NCBI GenBank assembly: GCA_014529385.2
Contig: CM043971.1
Coordinates: 84,487,340-84,551,339, forward strand
Length of the DNA: 64,000 nucleotides
Direction: 5' to 3'
From: Adiantum capillus-veneris
Lineage: Eukaryota > Streptophyta > Polypodiopsida > Polypodiales > Pteridaceae
Shown: piece by piece, positions 12,622-24,100 of the stretch
How positions within the stretch are numbered: the first letter of the stretch is position 1
How the letters are laid out: each line of letters begins with the position of its first letter
Notes under the pieces: generated by a model
The model's input: only the letters and a program-made list of their open reading frames with translations
Told to the model about the DNA's origin: nothing
Databases searched by the model: none
Program-made: the position numbers and the translations under genes

Positions 12622-13041
12622 CCGAGATCTTTGCTGCTCAATCATCCCATCGTAGATCCCTAATGCTCCCATGCCTATGTGAGATAAAGTTGTGACCACT
12701 CACCCCATTTTCTTAACAAACGATTTTGAAAATCTTCTAATGATTGGAAATTTATTATTTTCTTGAGGTGTCAAGTTGAAGTCGAACGAGGTTGAGGTTT
12801 GACGGGTGAGCTTGCCCTTCGAATTTGCAAGATTTTCTGATTTTTTGGGCCATTTTGGTGTAATTTTTGAAGGGTAGCTCACAATTTCACCGGTTAAAAA
12901 CAGGCAAGATGCCTCAAAATGGCATATCAACGAGTGGTGCTAGGGACGGCGAACTTTAAAGTTTGCTTTTTGAAGGTGGAGTCTCAAAACCAGTAGCCCA
13001 GGTGCAGAGACAGGCAACCGAACAAAAGAAGCTCTCTCGCT

Positions 13042-13081
<40 letters not shown>

Positions 13082-13355
13082 GCCAGTCCCCAGCTCACGC
13101 TTGCTTTGAGACAAGGAGCCAAGGAGGTGAAGACAAAAGCTCAAGGGCGTGTTGCAGAATGAAAGATGCGCTAGAGAGAAGGGTGGTGGAGAGGCCTGAG
13201 CAGCTGGTTTCAACGGTGGCCGTCCTTGTGGAGCGAAGAGAGAGACAGAGGGACAGGAATGTCAATCCGACTCAAGTGGATAGTCTATAGACCACTACCT
13301 TTGGCCGGCCACAACTCCGATGAGCTTTTCATGTGAATGTGCATGTGAACACACA

Positions 13356-13403
<48 letters not shown>

Positions 13404-14353
13404 CTTCACTTTGGCATTCTAGAAGCTAAAAGAACATAATGCAAACAAGGTGAAGACTTCACGATCGCCTCCAGAAGGCATCATTTTTTTCTCTAATAAA
13501 TGATTATTAGAATACATTTGACATGTTAATGGACCTTGTGTTGATGAAAAATGTGTTTCAGCTTAATATTGTGCCATTTTCAATTTCAAAAATGTAATTT
13601 TGCTCCAAAATAAAGAAAAATAATATAAAAACTTAAAAAATAAATCAAAATTTTAAAAATTTCTTTTAACAAATTCAAAGGAAAAGGAGTTTTATATGTC
13701 TGAAAAAATGATATTTCTTGAACACTTTAATAGAGAGAGATTTTAGAGAGAGAGAGATGGAGAGAGAGAGAGATCCACGTGTACACACACATATGCTCAT
13801 TTTCATAATGAAAATATTCAAATGAATATAGTAAAGCATGAAATGACTTGAAATGTCACCTAGAAAAGTTAATGTGAGGGTGACCATTTGATGGTGAAAG
13901 AATTGCATGTTTTTCTCTAACCACTTCCCTATGACCTTCTTGGCCAAAAAGGGGTAAGCTATGTCAGAATGGAGTCTGTCAGATAAAAGTTGAAATAAAA
14001 AGACCCATTTAATATATTAAAACCAAAAGAACATTTAAGGTAAGTCCCAATCATCTTTCAAAACATTGATATATGCCTACCTCAACTCTCCTCTAAAGCT
14101 TCTTTCAGAAAGCCAAAAATGCATCACATCATGATTCATAACCATATAAGTGTATGGTGCACAACCATGTACACCTTAGTGTCCTTAAAGTTGGGCAATT
14201 TACCCGAAGGGGGCAAACTTGCTTTCTTTTGAAAGTACTTGATGTCTATCCCTCTTCAGTTTGAAAGAATTTCTCATGTTTTAAAGTTTTTGTTGATTGA
14301 CAATTGAAGAGACAGAAGAGGTGCCTCATGAAAATTAAGCACAATAGCATCTT
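12622..14353. other. Non-coding stretch with CT, CA and GA tracts
   Basis: Tracts lie at 13051-13079 (CT), about 13350-13371 (CA) passing into GA (to 13399), and about 13730-13770 (GA). Small frames here are composition artefacts. No other element is recognised. Confidence 0.5.
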
Positions 14354-14648
14354 TTGGAGCAGAGGGCAATGGAGTCCACTAGGGACACACGCATTGATCA
14401 AACCATACCTCCCCTCCATGTGGCTTTGACAACGCTCAAGTTTGCACCTCATGTAATCACCACCTCTGCTTCTCCCCAATTTTTCCAGCTCCACATTGCT
14501 ATTAGAGAATTCATGGATGAGTGCTTCCAAGTGGAAAGAGATGCATTTTCCGTCGAGAAGGAGGTACTCGAGCAAACCATCGCTTCTCAAAAGCAAAATA
14601 TTGATAAATTTAGGGCCTACCTTGATGAATAAAAAAGTGCTACAGACC

Positions 14649-14876
14649 TGTTACCATATACATGTGGTAGTGATGTGTGTGAACACACTTAGGACTGCTG
14701 GGGTATTTTTTCCCTCTGTAGGAGGTTTCTCCCCCCGTGCATTGTATATACGCCCATCATTCTAGGGCTATCTATCTTTCCATTGCACACTAAGTAAAAC
14801 ACTCTCGGTTGTGTGCCTTGAGCTTCCTTCGTCTTCTCCAAGCTGCGTGTGTCTTGGTGCAACCCTAATTCCAACA
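14649..14876 (+). repeat. Copia 5' LTR
   Basis: Starts TGTTACC and ends TTCCAACA. It contains CATTGTATATA (about 14740-14752), a TATA-like site. The 3' LTR is its partner. Confidence 0.9.
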
Positions 14877-14878
14877 AT

Positions 14879-14890
14879 TGGTATCAGAGC
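14879..14890 (+). other. Primer-binding site, initiator-Met tRNA
   Basis: TGGTATCAGAGC is complementary to the 3' end of plant initiator methionine tRNA, the usual copia primer. It lies 2 bp from the LTR end. Confidence 0.9.
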
Positions 14891-15228
14891 AGGTTGCATC
14901 CTCCCGGGTCTAGTCGCCAATAGCTCCAACACACGCCTACTCACTTTCTCCGATTTCAATGAGATTTGGCGAGCATTCGCATGTTGATAAAAATTTCAGG
15001 AGGACTCAAAGAGCTCACTCTGCTCAGATTTCTATTTCGGGCTCATTTTGGCCACTAAGGTAGTACTGCACATGCTATTTTGTCATTTTGTGCATAACTT
15101 TTGTCAGTGCCATTTTTTGCATAACAGGTCTGTTACGGTCTTCTACAGTTTGTGCTATATAGCATGTGTTGTTTCCACTTTGTTTGTCCTCTTTTCGAGA
15201 AGTTTTCACATCAAGTGTAGCATTTACC

Positions 15229-15412
15229 ATGGTAGACAACAACACAGATGGGTTCAAGATGTTTTCTGCTCAGGATAGATTGGACGGGAACAATTACCCT
15301 ATGTGGGCTTATATGATGCAACATGTTCTTGTGTCGAAGGGCGTCTGGAATATTGTGCAAGGGATTGATGTACGTCATGGTTCTAAGGATGTAGGCGATG
15401 TTGAGGATGTTG
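15229..15412 (+). pseudogene. Copia gag, N-terminal fragment
   Basis: The ATG at 15229 opens a frame with LDGNNYPMWAYMMQHVL and KGVWNIVQG. This is the classic start of a plant copia Gag, in which a Leu-Gly/Asp-x-N-Y-x-x-W motif is followed by a helical repeat. The similarity stops at about 15412, where antisense gypsy sequence begins. The frame then runs on to 15555 as nonsense. Confidence 0.75.
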
Positions 15413-16350
15413 AAGGTCTTCACATCCCCATAGGCCTTGCAGTTATCTACCAAATAGAATGCCTCTTTTGTGACTTGCTCAAAAGTTACACATGTCTTCA
15501 AGTGCAAGTCTTTTTTGAGGGTGTCATTCCGCAATCCTTCTATGAAAAGGACTGATAGTCTTTCATCCTGAGGTAGTACTACTTGAAACGAAGCGATCCT
15601 TCCTTCACTTTCTCTTTCTCCTTTTGGCTAAATGCATAGATCTGGGAGACAATGTTATGCTTGATTCCCCTCTTTCAGAATTCCTCAGCGAATTCTCGGA
15701 GAAGTTGCTCAATACTTGGGAATTTCAAGTTGTTAAGTGGTTGGAACCAAGTCAAAGCAGTCCCTTCCAAAGTCAACCCAAATCCTTCATATTGAGTATG
15801 GAAATCAGTTACCTGTTCAGCCCTCAACACTTGTTTGAAGATTGAAACTTGGGTAAATGGATCTCCGGATCCACTATACTTTTTGGGTACGCATTTTTCC
15901 ACCTGAGATGGTTGCATACGTCTGGCCTCTACAACCATTCTAACAACACCTTGTCCGCCTGGTGTGGCTTCTATAGGTTCATAATCTCCTCTTGGTACTA
16001 CCAGTGGTATCCTATCTACTATACATTTGTCAAGTCGTTCCCGTGTAGTAGCCGGAGGGATCCTAGTGGTGTAAGTGATGTCAAGAACATTACGACCCCT
16101 ATGTGTGTTCATGGAAGCCCTAGACGCCGTCGATCCTAAAGGTCCTGTTTTGGGGACTCATTCATGTCCATAAGAATCCTCTACCCTTATTCTCAAGGGG
16201 CTCACATGTACAGTCTCAGATGTGAGTAGTCGTGGTTTTTTCCTCTTCCGGATTTACATAGTATTGGTGGAGTGGTCCTCCAAAATATGTATTTCTCTCT
16301 AATTCCTTACGATCCATTGGAGAGTACTTTCGGCCATACTTGTCTATTAT
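15413..16350 (-). pseudogene. Ty3/gypsy gag fragment lying antisense inside the copia element
   Basis: Read on the minus strand, 15675-16112 encodes KKYSGSGDPFTQVSIFKQVL, TLEGTALTWFQPL and IEQLLREFAEEF, a typical Ty3/gypsy retrotransposon Gag core. After a frame break it continues at about 15412-15534 with RNDTLKKDLHL and TFEQVTKEAFYLVDNCKAYG, the end of the same domain. Upstream on the minus strand (about 16245-16350) is KYGRKYSPMDRKELERN, probably the element's N-terminal part. The fragment is flanked on both sides by copia sequence in the opposite sense. Confidence 0.7.
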
Positions 16351-16365
16351 GACCACCTGAATATT

Positions 16366-16721
16366 GTGGCCACTTCTAGTTGTGAGGCTGAGTACAGGGC
16401 AGTCTTCACAGCTACGGTTGATTGTGTATGGCTCAGACGCCTTATGGCTAATTTGGGTGTTGGACAGGACACCTCCAACACTATCTACAATGACAGACAG
16501 AGCACATTGGCAGTTGCGAGAGGAACCCAGTTTTTCTTGCTCGCAAAAAGCACATTGAGGTGCCCTACCACTATGTCAGGCAGAGGCTCTCAGCAGGAGA
16601 GATTAGCTTGGCTTATGTGCCAACACAGGACAACCTTGTAGATCTTTTCACAAAGGCATTGTCTCGTGAGAAGCTCAAAGCTATCCACAATTTTTTGGGC
16701 TTACTCCCCTTTGTGGACTAA
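16366..16721 (+). pseudogene. Copia RNase H, C-terminal end
   Basis: The frame begins with ATSSCEAEYRAVFTATVDCVWL, the hallmark C-terminal RNase H motif of plant copia polyproteins (SS.EAEY). After a frame change it ends with VPTQDNLVDLFTKALSREKL and a stop at 16719-16721. VDLFTKAL is the standard ending of this protein. At least one frameshift lies near 16520-16600. Confidence 0.8.
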
Positions 16722-16797
16722 TCATGTCCTCAGGGCATGGCACTTCCCATTACTCTATGTGCAAGCTCTCGTTCACCGCATCACTCCAAGGGTGATT

Positions 16798-17025
16798 TGT
16801 TACCATATACAGGTGGTAGTGATGTAAGTGAACACACTTAGGACTACCGGGGAAATTTTTCCCTCTTTAGGAGCTTCTTTCCCCCGTGCATTGTATATAT
16901 GCCCATCATTCTAGGTCTATCTATCTTTTCAATGCACACTAAGTAAAACACTCTCAGTTGTGTGCCTTGAGCTTCCTTCATCTTCTCCAACCTGTGTGTG
17001 TCTTCATGCAACCCTAATTCCAATA
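16798..17025 (+). repeat. Copia 3' LTR
   Basis: Partner of the LTR at 14649. It starts TGTTACC after a short purine-rich stretch (CCAAGGGTGATT) and ends CCAATA, where the 5' copy has CCAACA. The 5-bp repeat AGACC follows directly. Confidence 0.9.
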
Positions 17026-17265
17026 AGACCCTACAAGGTGGCTACAAGTTTGGCATTCGCAATTGTCTTGTTGCGGATGCTAATTGTAGCCTTCAGCAGA
17101 TAGCCCTCCTCAAGAGACATTTGATTAAGGAGAAGCAAAAAACTCAAGGACATATGCAATCATTGGGTGCATAGGCTTCCCTCCTTGAGAAGGACTTGGA
17201 AGAGAGATCAATGCATTATCTGAGGAAATTGACCATTTAGGTAACTAAGATGCCTTTATAGTTTT

Positions 17266-17268
<3 letters not shown>

Positions 17269-17347
<79 letters not shown>
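17269..17347. repeat. (TG)n/(GA)n compound microsatellite
   Basis: (GT)n to 17324 passes directly into (GA)n to 17347. Confidence 0.95.
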
Positions 17348-17348
<1 letters not shown>

Positions 17349-19205
17349 AATGAAATGGGCGTTGCTTTGTAGGTCCCTTCTTAAAATCTAGTCTCTTGGA
17401 ATTCTCAATCAATGGGATAATCTCTGAAGGAGTGTAAATACTAAGCATGGTTTTCCCAAGTATATCGTGGACATATGCTCGCACCACATGATTGTTTAAA
17501 ATCAGTTGGTCCTGTTTTGGGTGCCTCATGCCCAACAACACACACATCCTCTCGTTTTCTACCACTCACCCTCACCGTACTAAACTAGACCATGTTTGGA
17601 AATATAAATCCAATGGTAGAAGGATCTAAGGTTTAGTTTCTTGTCTGTCAGATGCGGTGCTACAACAAGTACATAACCAAAGAGTACTCCTGCTACAATT
17701 TCCTGCATGGAGCTACCTGCATTATTAGCATGCAGGTTTTGCTGCTAGTGCTGAGGATAAAAAAAGAACAAACAATATCTAATATCACTACTACCATGAG
17801 TAATAGCACTATAGTCATTACTAGTAGTAGTACAATCACATCCTGTGATACCTACATGCCCAACTCAACAAGATTAGTTGATTACATTGACATAAAGAAT
17901 GAGGACAGTGAATCCAGCTAGCTCTCTTGTGGAAGCTATTTTAGCAGTTGGCCTCCTCACAATGCCAGGGTTTCAAGGATATCTCTCTGAACTCTATAGG
18001 GTGTCTCTCTGTAGGCATGCCCTTGTCAGCATGATGTGCAAGGGCTTCAAGCTTAGGGAAGGCTCCATGAAAGGTTGACTAGGGGATGATCAAGCTAGGT
18101 GCCAAAACAAGCAGGTTGGGTTGAGAGAATCGCACCACATTTGGCATGCATATTGACCAAAGAACTAGAAAGTACAATTCAATGCAGTACGTGCATGCAT
18201 GCTTGTGACCAAAGATCAAAATAAAAAAAGAAAACAGAAAAAAATCGTGAATATCCAATAAATAGAGGGGAAACACGAACATATGCAAGTATGGTTGGGA
18301 GGTGGCACAATCCTCACCCATTTATTTGATACGTAGGGATGTACTGCCTTTTCCCCATCTATCCTTTTTTGTACCCTCTGTATCAGAGTTTCAATACTGA
18401 TGTCAGAGGATGCCCTTTTTGGTCAAATTTCATCCTATGCAAGACTTGTATATCTGTGGTTTTTGTTGAATTTAAACTTGAGCTATGTTGATTTTATCTT
18501 TTCTTTGCTATGTTGATGGATGGCAAGTATGTTTGTAACAACCAAAGACACCTCTGTGAGAAGATGATAACAAAATACGATGAGAAATGGCTATCCCCAG
18601 GCACTTCTCTCAGAAGCATTCCATTTGTCATATACTTGACAATTATCTGAGGAATTTTGGAATCCTCAAACATGATCGCTTGATCAACCAAAAAAATTCA
18701 GAAACCCTCTTGGCTATAGACATTGCTTCCACTTTTCCAGGTTGTGTGCATCCAATCTTTCCTTTTTTTTTGTACTTGCTTCTGCTAGATGTTGTGTAAC
18801 CTGTGTTGTTTTCCTTGAACTAGTTTAAACTAAAACCTGGCTCTCAACTAGTGAATTTTTTAGCTTGTAAATGAGAAAGAGACCTTTGATTTTCATTTGC
18901 AACTATAGTGATCTTCATCATACAGTCAAGGCGTGAGACCGATGCAAACAAGCTACAACCAAAGAAGAGTCGTAATATCTCATACTAAGGTATACCACAA
19001 GGATCTAGGATGATCAATCTTTAGACTACCAAAGCAATAAGAAGTCAAATATAACTAAATTCTACCAGTTTGAAAAGGTTGTAATTGAAGGCAACAAGGT
19101 CATATGGGTACGAGATAGGATTCATCTATCACAGACAAATTATATGGGTGAAATTTTGACATATGCAAAAAGGCATCATTTTCCGTATTTTGTCCAAATA
19201 CTTGC
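17348..19205. other. Non-coding stretch
   Basis: Small frames on both strands (17652-17921 +, 18079-18321 -, 18494-18691 -) carry no recognisable motif. The last bases, CTTGC (19201-19205), are the left copy of the target duplication of the chromovirus. Confidence 0.5.
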
Positions 19206-20830
19206 TGTAATGGAATTTGCCTATTCCATTTGAGAATAGCGGAATTTAATGAGAGTACTTTCAAGAAATGATTTTGTGAGCATAGTGGGTAGACATAATT
19301 GAAGATAGCAACATAATCATAGCAATTAGTTAACTTGGCATAGACAATACTTTTGCAAGAGAGAGAATTTAGAGAACATGACAACAATTGAGGACCGGAT
19401 TTATGTGGAGCCGGTCCCCCCTCCAATAGGCATTTGTATTATGATTTCTCCCATAAAGAGAGACTTGCTACAATACAGTCTTTGTGTTCCTTGTGACCTA
19501 GGTGATGCCATGAAGATGGAAGGCTTCATGCACCACAAACATAACATAAACTTGAAGAAAGCTTTAACTATCCCAAGCCTCAGTCCCAAGACCTCAAACA
19601 CCTTCGAAGGTGGAGAGAGCTAGCAGGGAATGAGGGTAGGGAAGAGGAAGAAGAAACATTTCGTAGGAGAAAGAATTAGTTCCTCACTTATCATACTCTT
19701 GTTGCTAGCATACATAATAGCATAGTAATGAAGAAGAAGGAGATGGCAAGCTTAAGCATTGAAGCATGGCTCTTGGTTGGATTTGCACTCCATAGCCAAG
19801 AGTGTTGGTGTAGGCTCTCAACCTCTACTTTCTTGGAGAGGGAGCTCTTGCACTTTGCATAGCACACAATGAGAGTGCTTGTGAGTGTGTGTGGGTGAGT
19901 ATACCCCCTAGGCACCCCCCTAGCTTGCTTGGGTTGACCCCCCCTTGTAGCTCATGCCTGAAGCTCATTGGACCCCTCCAGGCCTAGCCAATCACAAGCA
20001 GGAGCCATTACAAGCAACATGGGTAGCCTTGGGACAAGTGTCTCCCTTTCCCCTTTGAGAGAGAGGACTTGATAAATGCTAAAACAATTAGATAATTCAT
20101 GTAATTTATCATTGGACCCCTTTGAAGCTTAGCCAATAGTCTTCAAGCAACACATGAAGGTAACATGGGTAGGGGCCTGACATGTGTCCTTGCTGCCTCT
20201 TCAAGTTGGGGCTTCCCTTGTGTGTGTGAGTGGGTGTTCTCTCTCTAGCTCCTAGGAAAAGGGCTCGCCCCCTCTCTTGTAGGAATGATTTTGACTTTAG
20301 GTGATCAAGCACCTTACTCATCAAGCATGACAAAGCACTTGAACTAGGGGGTGTTCCCACAAGCATCTCAGGCAAGCTTCTCAAGGCACCTCAAGTACTT
20401 TAATCATGCAGCAAGTCAAGCACCTCAAGCATGGAGCCAGTCAAGCACCTCAAGCATCTTAATCAAGCACCTCAAGCATGAAAAACACCTCAAACATGAC
20501 AAGCACCTCAAGCAGGACAAGCACCTCGAGCTTGGGCCGGGTTCCCACCTCAAGCTCAGCCCTAGCTTACTTAAGGTCAAAAGGACTTTTACACACATTT
20601 ATTGGAGGTCTTCAATGAAGCTAACCCTAAGGTCTTATGCTCCATTGGTTAGCCTTGCTCTTTGATAGACCATCTCCCTTTTGGGCCCCTTTACATTGGC
20701 CCCGTGTTGAGATAGATCTAAAAGCACATACCTATATCTTAACACTTGTTCCCGTTTATTCTCCCACATTAAGTGATCAATTTAATATGAGAAAATCATT
20801 TGGGTTAGTTAGATATTAGATTTTATGACA
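19206..20830 (-). repeat. Chromovirus copy 1, 3' LTR (1625 bp)
   Basis: In element orientation it starts TGTCATAAAATC and ends CCATTACA. It contains a run of degenerate CACCTCAAGCA units at 20382-20536. Small frames inside (for example 19378-19623) recur in every LTR copy in the window and show no known domain, so they are not called genes. Confidence 0.95.
20382..20536. repeat. Degenerate minisatellite inside the chromovirus LTR
   Basis: The word CACCTCAAG recurs many times at intervals of about 10-27 bp (CAAGCACCTCAAGCATG and variants). The same array lies at about 27562-27716 in the other LTR. A shortened, rearranged form occurs at about 54530-54630 in copy 2. Confidence 0.85.
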
Positions 20831-20843
20831 TTACCTCTCTCTT
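20831..20843 (-). other. Polypurine tract of chromovirus copy 1
   Basis: On the minus strand the sequence AAGAGAGAGGTAA directly precedes the LTR start TGTCATAAAA. This is the expected position of the plus-strand primer. Confidence 0.8.
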
Positions 20844-21189
20844 GACATCATAGTCGTCCTCGACTATGAGGTAGAAGAGATAAAGTCTTAGTCATTAGTC
20901 AATCGTACTTAGCGGGTAAAGGATCCCTTTTTACCCTACGACATCTTTCCAAGATGGATGACTAATCCATTTGGTGCTTGGGAGACATAGCTGCCGCAAG
21001 CATGTCTGCTCTTTAGTCCATTTCATTCTCCCAAAGTAGAGTGACAAATTCTACTTGGTGTTTGAGAGACGTCGTCATCACAAACATGATTCTAAGCATG
21101 CATACTAGTTAAATTTGTGCACAATTAAAAAGAGGACTAGTCATATAAGACAAAAACATGAGTTATTTAAAAGAAATTTGTACATTTGC

Positions 21190-24100
21190 TTACTCTAATG
21201 TAGCATTGTAAGCATTGACAAGGTTCATACTATCCTTAAGTTGTACTCCTTGCATCCATTTAGCATCTTCAAAAGGATAATTTTTGAACTTAATAAGATA
21301 CCGTCGGATAATCTTACCATGTCGTAGTACCTTGTCTTCATGCCGAAGGATAGCTTCGGGTTGTAGCACCTCTTCTTGGTCTTCAACTTCGGGAGGGTCT
21401 TCAATAATTGGTTCAATTGGTGGCTCTCCTTTGTAGGGCTTAAGTAAGCTTACATGAAAGGCATTGTGTATAAGCCAATGGTTGGGCAACTTGAGTTGAT
21501 AAGCTGTCTCATTGATAGGCTTCAAGATTTGGAAAGGACCATAGTATCTTTTTGCTAGTTTAGCATAATACTTTTGATGGCCCGTAGGATTTTTGCCCGT
21601 CGTTTGCCTTAATCGAGCCTTAGGAAACTTGAGTAAGACCCAATCATTTTCTTTGAACATTAAGGCTCTTCTGTGCTTATCAGCAGCAGCTTTTTGCCTT
21701 TGTTGAGAGATGGCTATAGCCTCCCTAATCTTTTGAAAAGATTCTTGTAGGTCACGGCTATACTCATCGGAGGCGAAGATCTTCCCATGTACTTTCAGTA
21801 GCAAGCGACTTTTAGGTCTTCCTTCTATGATCTCGAAAGGTGCTTCGCCCGTAGAAGTATGTACAGTATTATTGTAGGCATACTCTACTAGCGGTAAATA
21901 CTTTTCCCATTGTGAGCGTTGATCTACTTCGGTAACATAAGTCTTGAGTAGATCGAGTATCGTAAGATTGGCTATCTCACTTTGGCCATCCGTTTGTGGG
22001 TGATAGGCCGAAGAGAAATTCAATCTTGTTCCTAGATTTTCAAAGAGACCTTTCCAGAAATTACTGGTCATTCTAGGATCTCTATCTGACACGATGGATG
22101 TGGGTAATCCATGGTGTTTGAAAATCTGAGATATGAAGAGAGTTGCCATTTGATGTGCCTTAATAGTCTTTTTGACAGGAATAAAATGTGCTTGCTTGCT
22201 AAACCTGTCGACTATTGTCCATATTCCTGTATTCCCATGGATAGACTTGGGTAATCCAAAGATGAAATCCATGGATATACTCTCCCATGGTGAATTTGGA
22301 ATAGGCAATGGCTGGAGTAATCCAGGTTGCTTCCCTCTATCATACTTGGTCTTTTGGCATACTACACATTTTGAAACATACTCTTGTATGTCCACTTTCA
22401 TGGTAGGCCAATAGAAATACGTCTCTACTCCTCGGAGAGTAGGTTGAATACCTCTATGCCCTGCATATGGAGGAGCATGGGATTCATACATAACCTTCTC
22501 ACGAAGGGAATGGGTAACACATAGCCTATTGCCGTGGAGAAGATAACCATCCTGCAAGGTGAATGGTTCCTCTTTCTTCCCCAAAGCAAGGGCTGACATT
22601 ATGTCTCTAAAGTCAGGGTCAGTAGCATACTCATCTATCATAGAGGATAGATCATTGTGAGTAGCTATAGACACCGCATTAACTTTTGGTCGTCGTGAAA
22701 GTGCATCGGCAACTTGATTGTGCTTACCAGCTATGTGAGCAATATGGAAATTAAATTGCGAAAGAAAATTTGCCCACCTCATTTGTTTGTCGGAAAGCTT
22801 GGTTTGAGTCATGAAATACTTGAGACTTTGGTGGTCGGTTCGTAGGATAAATGGAGTCCCCAATAGGTAGTGCTTCCATGTGTCTAGGGCATGTAGAACA
22901 ACTAAAAGCTCTTTCTCATAAATGCCCAAGACTCGTTCATCACCATTGAGCCTTCGGCTCTCATATGCTATGGCATGCCCTTCTTGAAGCAAAACTGCTC
23001 CAAGGCAATCACCACAAGCATCACATTGGACCTCAAATGGCTTTGAGAGATCCGGAAGCACGAGGACTGGTTGGGAAGTAAGCTTCTCTTTGAGTTTTTG
23101 AAAAGCATTTTGCTCCTTAGCAGACCATACAAACTTAACGTTCTTCTTGGTTAAGTCGTGTAGTGGTCCTGCTACTTGAGAGAATTTTGCTATGAAGCGT
23201 CTATAGTATGCACACATACCAATAAAGCTTCTTAGCTCATGTAGATTCCTTGGGTTAGGCCATGATTTTATTACCTCTAACTTTGATGGATCCATACGAA
23301 TACCATCGTGAGAGATAATATGGCCTAGATATTGAATCTCTTGAAGGAAGAATTCACTTTTCTTTTGGTTGAGAAAAAGTTTGTTCTCCCTCAAGGCTTG
23401 AAAAATCACTTGGAGATGTTGCTTATGTTCCTCCAAAGACTTGGAGTAGATGATGATATCATCGAAGAACACTCCAGTGAATTTTCGATATGGTCTAAAA
23501 ATTTTATCCATCAAACGATTGAACGTAGCTGGTGCATTAGTCAAGCCAAAAGGCATGACTAGATATTCATAAAGACCAAATGTTGTGCGAAACGCGGTCT
23601 TTAAGATATCCTCATCCACTATCCTTATTTGATGATAGCCACTCTTAAGGTCAATCCTACTGAAGTAGGTAGAGCCTTGTAGCTTATCAAACAGATCTTC
23701 TACCCGAGGTACGGGAAATCTGTTTTTGATAGTGATATGGTTTAGTGCTCGATAGTCCACACACATACGGTATGTACCATCTTTCTTTTGCACTAAAAGG
23801 ACTGGAGAACAAAAGGGAGAGGAACTAGGCCTCACCATCCCTTTGTCTACCAGCTCTTGTACTTGCCTCATGATCTCCTCTTGTTGAGCTTGTGAGACTC
23901 GATAAGGAGGTTTGTTAGGCGGTGAGCTTCCTGGAAGGAGCTCAATACGATGGTCATCATCCCCTCGTTTTGGAGGTAGGTCCATAGGGATATCATCGAT
24001 GAACACATCTTGGAATCCTTTTAGAAAAGTAGACAAGTCTAACTCTTCTTGATTCCTATCATTTTCATTTGATGAAACATTATTAGCTTTTAGAGACTCT

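Larger units (their letters stand above)
14649..17025 (+). mobile_element. Small non-autonomous Ty1/copia LTR element
   Basis: Two 228-bp LTRs (14649-14876 and 16798-17025) begin TGTTACC and end CCAACA or CCAATA. They differ at a modest number of positions. The element is flanked by a perfect 5-bp repeat, AGACC (14644-14648 and 17026-17030). A primer-binding site TGGTATCAGAGC lies 2 bp inside the left LTR. Inside are a copia gag N-terminus, an antisense gypsy gag fragment, and the C-terminal end of copia RNase H. Protease, integrase and most of the reverse transcriptase are absent, so it could move only with enzymes from another element. Confidence 0.9.
14354..17237 (+). pseudogene. Unrecognised coding-like sequence split by the copia insertion
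   Basis: Left of the insertion, 14354-14632 encodes about 92 residues rich in helix-forming, charged residues (ECFQVERDAFSVEKEVLEQT). Right of it, from 17027, a frame continues with similar character (LLKRHLIKEKQKTQGH, then LEKDLEERSMHYLRKL) but with a TAG stop near 17172. The two parts are not in one frame as they stand. Both look like pieces of one coiled-coil protein that the element at 14649-17025 interrupted. I do not recognise the family. It may itself be old mobile DNA. Confidence 0.35.

Noticed and set aside
19378-19623. 81-codon frame repeated at 19378, 26559 and 49937, and in shortened form at 53569
   Set aside because: It lies inside the chromovirus LTRs and recurs only because the LTR recurs. 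There is no known domain, and it is antisense to the element.
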